A program made the translations under genes and the position numbers. DNA of 64,000 bases from Diphasiastrum complanatum (taxonomy: Eukaryota; Streptophyta; Lycopodiopsida; Lycopodiales; Lycopodiaceae): assembly GCA_029204225.1 (NCBI GenBank), contig CM055112.1, positions 1,834,346 to 1,898,345 of the forward strand, written 5' to 3'. Positions within the stretch are counted from its first letter, which is position 1, and every line of letters starts with the position of its first letter. A model generated the notes under the pieces. It was not told the DNA's origin. It was given only the letters and a program-made list of their open reading frames with translations, and ran no database searches. Of this stretch, positions 39,101-45,100 are shown piece by piece.

Positions 39101-42100
39101 CTTTGCCCCTCATCCCCCTCAGACAGTTCTGCCTCACGCACCGTCATCTGCACCCATTCCGGTGCATCCCGTCCCACCGCGTCCGCCAGTTGCCACTGCG
39201 GTTCCACCACCACCTACTGTAGGTGCACTTCTCTGGGTTAGAGCCATCGTCCGTGAGGCCCTCTTCCTGGTGACAAAAGTCACCAGGAAGAGGCATGTTC
39301 TTGCCATGTTCCGGGTGTTCAGCCATCTGGACCTCCGTAAGCCAGCCCCCACACGCTTTGCATTCGACTTGGTTTACCGTTTGATCAGGTGCAGGGCATA
39401 GCTTTTACAGATGGTTGCCAGTGATCTTTGGTGTGCCAGTACGTTTCTGCACACTGAGGATGGGGAGCACTTTTCTTCCACGGTGAGGGAAGACCAGTTT
39501 TGGAGGGATGCACAGACATTGTCAGGACTGCTTCGACCACTCTACATTGTGCTCCGCATGGCTGACAGCAAGGGGTCGACACTTGGACTGGTATATGAGC
39601 TCATGGACCGGATTGGACAGTTCCTGCAGCCGCCCATCTTGCAGCCAGAGAGGTAAGCCGTATAGTAATGTAATTGGCCTTTATCTTTTCAGTACTTGCT
39701 AGTTTGTTGTTCTGTCAATGTTAAGTTTTTTCGTAATGCCCTAAACCACATGCCTCTCACCTGCAGGATGACCGAGTTGAAGTTCATCTGGGAGACGCGG
39801 TGGAACTACTTCCACAAGAGTATCCACAGCGTTGCACACATACTGCATCCCCTCTTCCTCTTTCCGACACAGATCGTAGACAGGGAGCTCGAGGCCGATT
39901 GGCTTCAGTTTATTCACAGAGTGGGTCCACACATAGGTTTGGATCCTATCAGGCTCATGGAGGAGCTCGCTGCATTTCGTTTTGGCATGGGCACATTCGG
40001 CCACCCGGTTGCTCAGGATCCAGAGAGGAGGCAACTACCCATTACTTGGTGGACCATGTTCGGTAGCACATACCCATCTATACAACGTTTGCACTGCGTG
40101 TCCTTTCTCAGGTATGCATCTCATTTTATCCTCCATTGTTGTGTTTCGTTGAAGTTCCACCCGTGAAGTATTTCAATGCACGTACCACAGGACTATGCTG
40201 CCTCCGTGTGTGAGCGTAATTGGAGCACATGGGCACTCATTCACACGAGGAGAAGAAACCGGTTGTCAGTGAGTCAGTTGGAGCGGTTGGTGTTCTGTAG
40301 CACCAACGCACGTCTCGCCAGGAGACTTTCGACCATTACGAGCGCATTGCAAGTGATAAGCTATTCTCCCATAGCAGTTTGGTTGACTCCTGGTATGTTG
40401 GTTTCATTTCTTGATAGAGTTGTCTCTCTGACATGCAAAATTTAAACCTTGCAGACGAAGATATCTGATTTGGAGCGCCACGTTGACTTGCCTACGGACA
40501 ACACCCATCCCATGCCTGCAGATGACCTGGGCACACAGTTGATGGCAGAGAGAGAGAGGGAGCTTGCCGAGATGAGAGAGAGAGAGCTCGGGCTTGAGCA
40601 CAGAGAGCCTCCATTGTACGAGGCAGATGAGCCAGTGTCAGAGGATGATCAGGATGAGGATGAGCCCATTCGGGTTGTGTTCGCCAGATCAGTGCGAGAT
40701 GAGGCATATGATACAGGTGTTGGGCACACGCCTAGAGCAGGGGTCACAGGTGCATCACGTGGTAGAGGTGGGAGACATGCCACAGATTATACCGGGAGAC
40801 GGGCAGGGCACACAGGGGGGGCCAGTGGCATACCTTCTTATGTTGATATGATGGAGGAGGCTCTTGATAGGGGGCAAAGTGATTTGGGTTTAACTTCCGC
40901 AGCTGCTTGGATGCGTGCATCACTGAGCCATAGGCATTTCTATGACAGCACACTAGAGGAGTCACCAGATGACTTTGATTGTACCGATTGGGAGGCCATG
41001 CAGGGTCCGCATGGTGCACAGGATGAGGCATGGGATGATCCAGAGGATGGTGCACATGATGAGTCCCAGAGCCTAGAGCATTTGTATTTGGATGCCCAGA
41101 TGGACGACTTGATTGCAGACTTGGATTCAGAGGCCCAGCAGATGCCGAGCGTCACTCTAGCCAGTATGCCTTACACAGAGTCTCAGCCAGAGCAGCTACA
41201 CGAGGTGCCTGCAGTTCCTCCAGTTCCTCAGAGGGTGTATGTGCGCCGCACAACACCTCCAGTGCCACCGATACCGTTGAGGCCTGCAGCCCCTTCGTCG
41301 CCATCCACTTTTGCAGCAGGTCTCCATGGCAGGCCACCATCTGTGCCCAGATCTTCTCTTGCAGCGCCCACATCTACAGACGCTCCTCCAGTGGCGGCAC
41401 CCACAACACATCCTCCTCCATTGGCAGCACCCACGGCACCGGCTCCTCCTTTGGCAGCACCCAGGATGTACCAGTACCGTCCACCGCAGTGCCCCTTTCA
41501 GTACTTATCGCCGCTGTACTTGCCTCCTGCAGGGACGGCCCCTCCACATCCAGTTCCTCCACCAGCAGCAGGCCCACGGGCACACACTCCTCGGACCCAT
41601 CCTCCACTATCAGCTGCACAGGGACACCCATCTTTGGCTACTCTATCTCAGCCGGCCGTAGCTTGGGCTCAGCCTAGCCAGCCAGGTGATCTGCATGGGG
41701 GTGATGAGGCATTGACGGCTCCCCTCGTCCGCAAGAGACCAGGAAGGCCCAAGGGTGCACCGAACAAGAAAAGCAAGGCACAGAAACTGCCAGGGAAGAG
41801 AGGACGACCTCGCAGGGCTCCAGTTGCTGGTAGAGGTGCAGTATTACAGCCAGTTGCAGCAGGTGTTGTTGGTTTAGCCTGCTTGGGGGCTGATGCGGAG
41901 GTAGATTGGGAGGATGAGGATGACGAGTCTTCTCCCTCGGATACACAGCCCATGCCAGTACCAGACAGGCATAGATATCAGTTGCGAGAGTCAGCTCGGG
42001 GCCCTGAGCTGTCTCCGGAGCATTCATTTGAGTTTGAGGCAGAGCATTGATTGTAGCTCTGTCATTTTATTTTCAGCAGTTTGATATCATGTTCCATGTT

Positions 42101-45100
42101 TGGCGGCCAGATGGTCGAACACTGTATTCAGACCATTTTCCATACTATATTCAGTGTTGGACGTACTTTATTCGCTACACATTTTGTATTTGTCGATTTA
42201 TAATTGTTATGCTCTGTTTTCAATTTTATTTCGAATGGTATGTGCGTAATTACAATTAGTTTCAACTGCATAGATTGATAGCAGATGCACAACACAGAAA
42301 TACAACCCCCTTTATAGCAATAAACACATACATTACGTTGCAATACACCACCAGGCACGCATTGCACAAAAAAAACACCGTACATTAATTCATCAGATGT
42401 ATCAAAATTGCAATACGTATTCCCTCCATATACGGATGGGGCTGTTCTTTACACTATGTTAGACACTAAATGCTGCCACATCTATTGCCGAAAATTACAT
42501 AACAACAGTCAGCCACATACGGCCAGACCCCATCTATTCTAGACATTCCTATGGATCCTCCACTGACTCCTCGCCCTCATCAGGTGCATTGTTCTGACGG
42601 TCTCGCTCTGCCTCCCGGTTAGCCTGTGCTGCCTCTTGGTTAGCACGATGGCGGGCAGCCCTTTCCCTGACCATGATGAGCTGCCGCCGTGTGAAGTTCA
42701 TTCCGATCTGCTCATCCAAATCCAGCTCGACAGCGGGGGCGGGGGGCACAGCGCGGGCTGGGTGCTCCGGCTCCGGATTTCTTCGCCGAGCCTGTCGCAA
42801 CATCTCTGCAATGTCTGCCTCTTGCTTCCGATGCCTTTCGTTGTCTGCTTGTGGTTTGGAGTCCCATTCCACTCAGGTGCATCTAGACACAAAAGGAGGT
42901 CTTTTTTAAAATTGGCATAGTGCAATATTCGATCATGTGGCTCTCTTGAAGTGATTTCGATGATCAAGCAAGGAATCATGCTTGTTGATTACCAGATAAC
43001 CAACTTAAGTGGGAGTTAGAGATTTATAATTTGCTGTAAAAGATGACATATCAATAGTAGTATGTATAGTATTGTTTTGCAAAAAAGCCCTTCAGAGGAA
43101 GAAAGCTTTCACAATGATTTTACAGCTTAGCTATGTAAGCTTATGACATATCCTGCAGAATTGGTTAACCTCTCTGTCAGTCAATCAGTTTTTGGATGAT
43201 GCCTTATCATCCAAAAACCGATGTTTTGACAAAGAGAGTTAACGAGATCGGAAGGTGTTAACAAAGTTGGAATGCCTAATTCTTTTTCTTTAGGAGACCG
43301 AACCATAAAAGATGAAGTCAAAATAAGTTTTCGCCTAACTACATCTTGTAGAACCTGCAACATTCCCTTTGATTTGAATCCAAGAACATAGATGCTTTAC
43401 AAGGTGTAATGTCTTTTGCCCACCTACGTTACCTGCTGAGTAGGGGCCATCCACCATCTCTTGAATATAGTTGGTTCATGTTCTTCAAACACGTGACATT
43501 CAAATTTCAGAATGTGAGGTTATTATCCACATACCAAAGTCATCCTGCGTACATCGTAGAACATCAGGTTTCATCTTTTAAAACCATTTGAGTCAGTCAT
43601 ATTGTGTTTTTTCTCCCTACTATGTTGCATGAGCTCACTTTCACGTTTGAAACTGTTTTTGATACTTTCATTCTGGACATACGATTTCCTCCACTCTGTA
43701 CACAACATGATTACGAACTTCATGAAGAAAATAAGCCTGGATTGATCTCAGCTTGCTCTGTGAAAACTCAGGTAGTTTGTGGTAATAAAAAAACTTAAAT
43801 GGCACCCACTACATTGGTAAATTTTAGGTTTGCAAGGCAGTTGCTAGTAGCACTTGATCATAAATAATATAGATTTTTCGCTACTCTATTTTCCAAGCAT
43901 TCAACATGCAACTCAAAAGAGCATTGTTATGAATAGGGACCGAGAAATACAGCTTTCATAATCTCTCAAAGCACGTTCATGCTTAGGGATTTGTCAAACA
44001 AGTTCTTGATTTCTCCCCAAAAGTTCAATAAAGTGAATTGCTACATATTTTTGAGAATAGTAGTCTACGAAGCCAAGAAAACTGACATTCACTTGAAGTA
44101 GTCCATTCTTGGGGGAGCTAGATCTTCTTGGGATCCACTTCTATGCCATCTGTCGACCCCATGGTTAGGATAGTTGATCTTTTCCTAGAACAACTCACAC
44201 ATAGGCAGTTTAGCATACAAAATTTGCATTCTAAGCTTTTGAAACACTTTTTGAAGTGAATCAAGGATCTTCTTGTCTGTCACTGCACACAAAAATACCA
44301 TCTAGAATATCTTGAGACACCACATGAATGAGCCTCACGAATTTAGCTGAAGCATTGATTGATTTGACAATAAACTCAACATGTCCATAGTTTGAAAGAA
44401 AGTTTTGAAGATATCAATCTCTTTTCCCCTAAAATGGTGGTGACGACTTCTTAAATCAATCTCACAAAACATGTCTAGCCTTGGGAACTCTATCAAAAAT
44501 GTCTTACCATCTCACACATAGGATGCTTAGTTCTTTCATCATGTCCAAAGTTTCTTGACAATTCAAAACTGGTTGAATTTCAGCTTGAACCGTTTCAAAA
44601 GCCTCCTTTGTTTGAATTTGAAATAATTGGCTTATTTGCATAAAGTTTGTAAAGCACATATCATAGATGCAGCCCTCGTTCTAGAATGTGATTTGGGATT
44701 TTTTAGAAGGGTTTCCCGGAACGCAAAATATTTTGGGGGGGTTCCAATATGGGTATCAGATAAAGCTGTTTTCAAGAGCAATTCCATTACCTAGTTTGCC
44801 AGAAGTTTCAAGAGGAGTCACAATTTAGGGTCATTTAGTGATTCTTTATTGAACATCTCTATTTCTATATTATGCCAAATGAAATCACATGGAACCGTAT
44901 TGAACAACAACAAACCGACAACAATTATGAAGCATAATTTAGAGCTTGTGACAAAACGTGAATCAACTCAACCTGTTCAACCAAATTACCTCTGTATCCC
45001 CTCCTCCACCCACTCCTCGTGACTAGGTCCAAGATTGGCTCCCACCCTCTGAATGCTCATCATCTCCTTCCTCCCCTTTTATCCTAATGTCGAGCCGCTC

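Noticed and set aside
38865-39400. Overlapping minus-strand ORFs opposite the hAT-like exons, and again at 41.1-42.0 kb
   Set aside because: Shadows of GC-rich coding sequence; the plus strand carries the hAT motifs.
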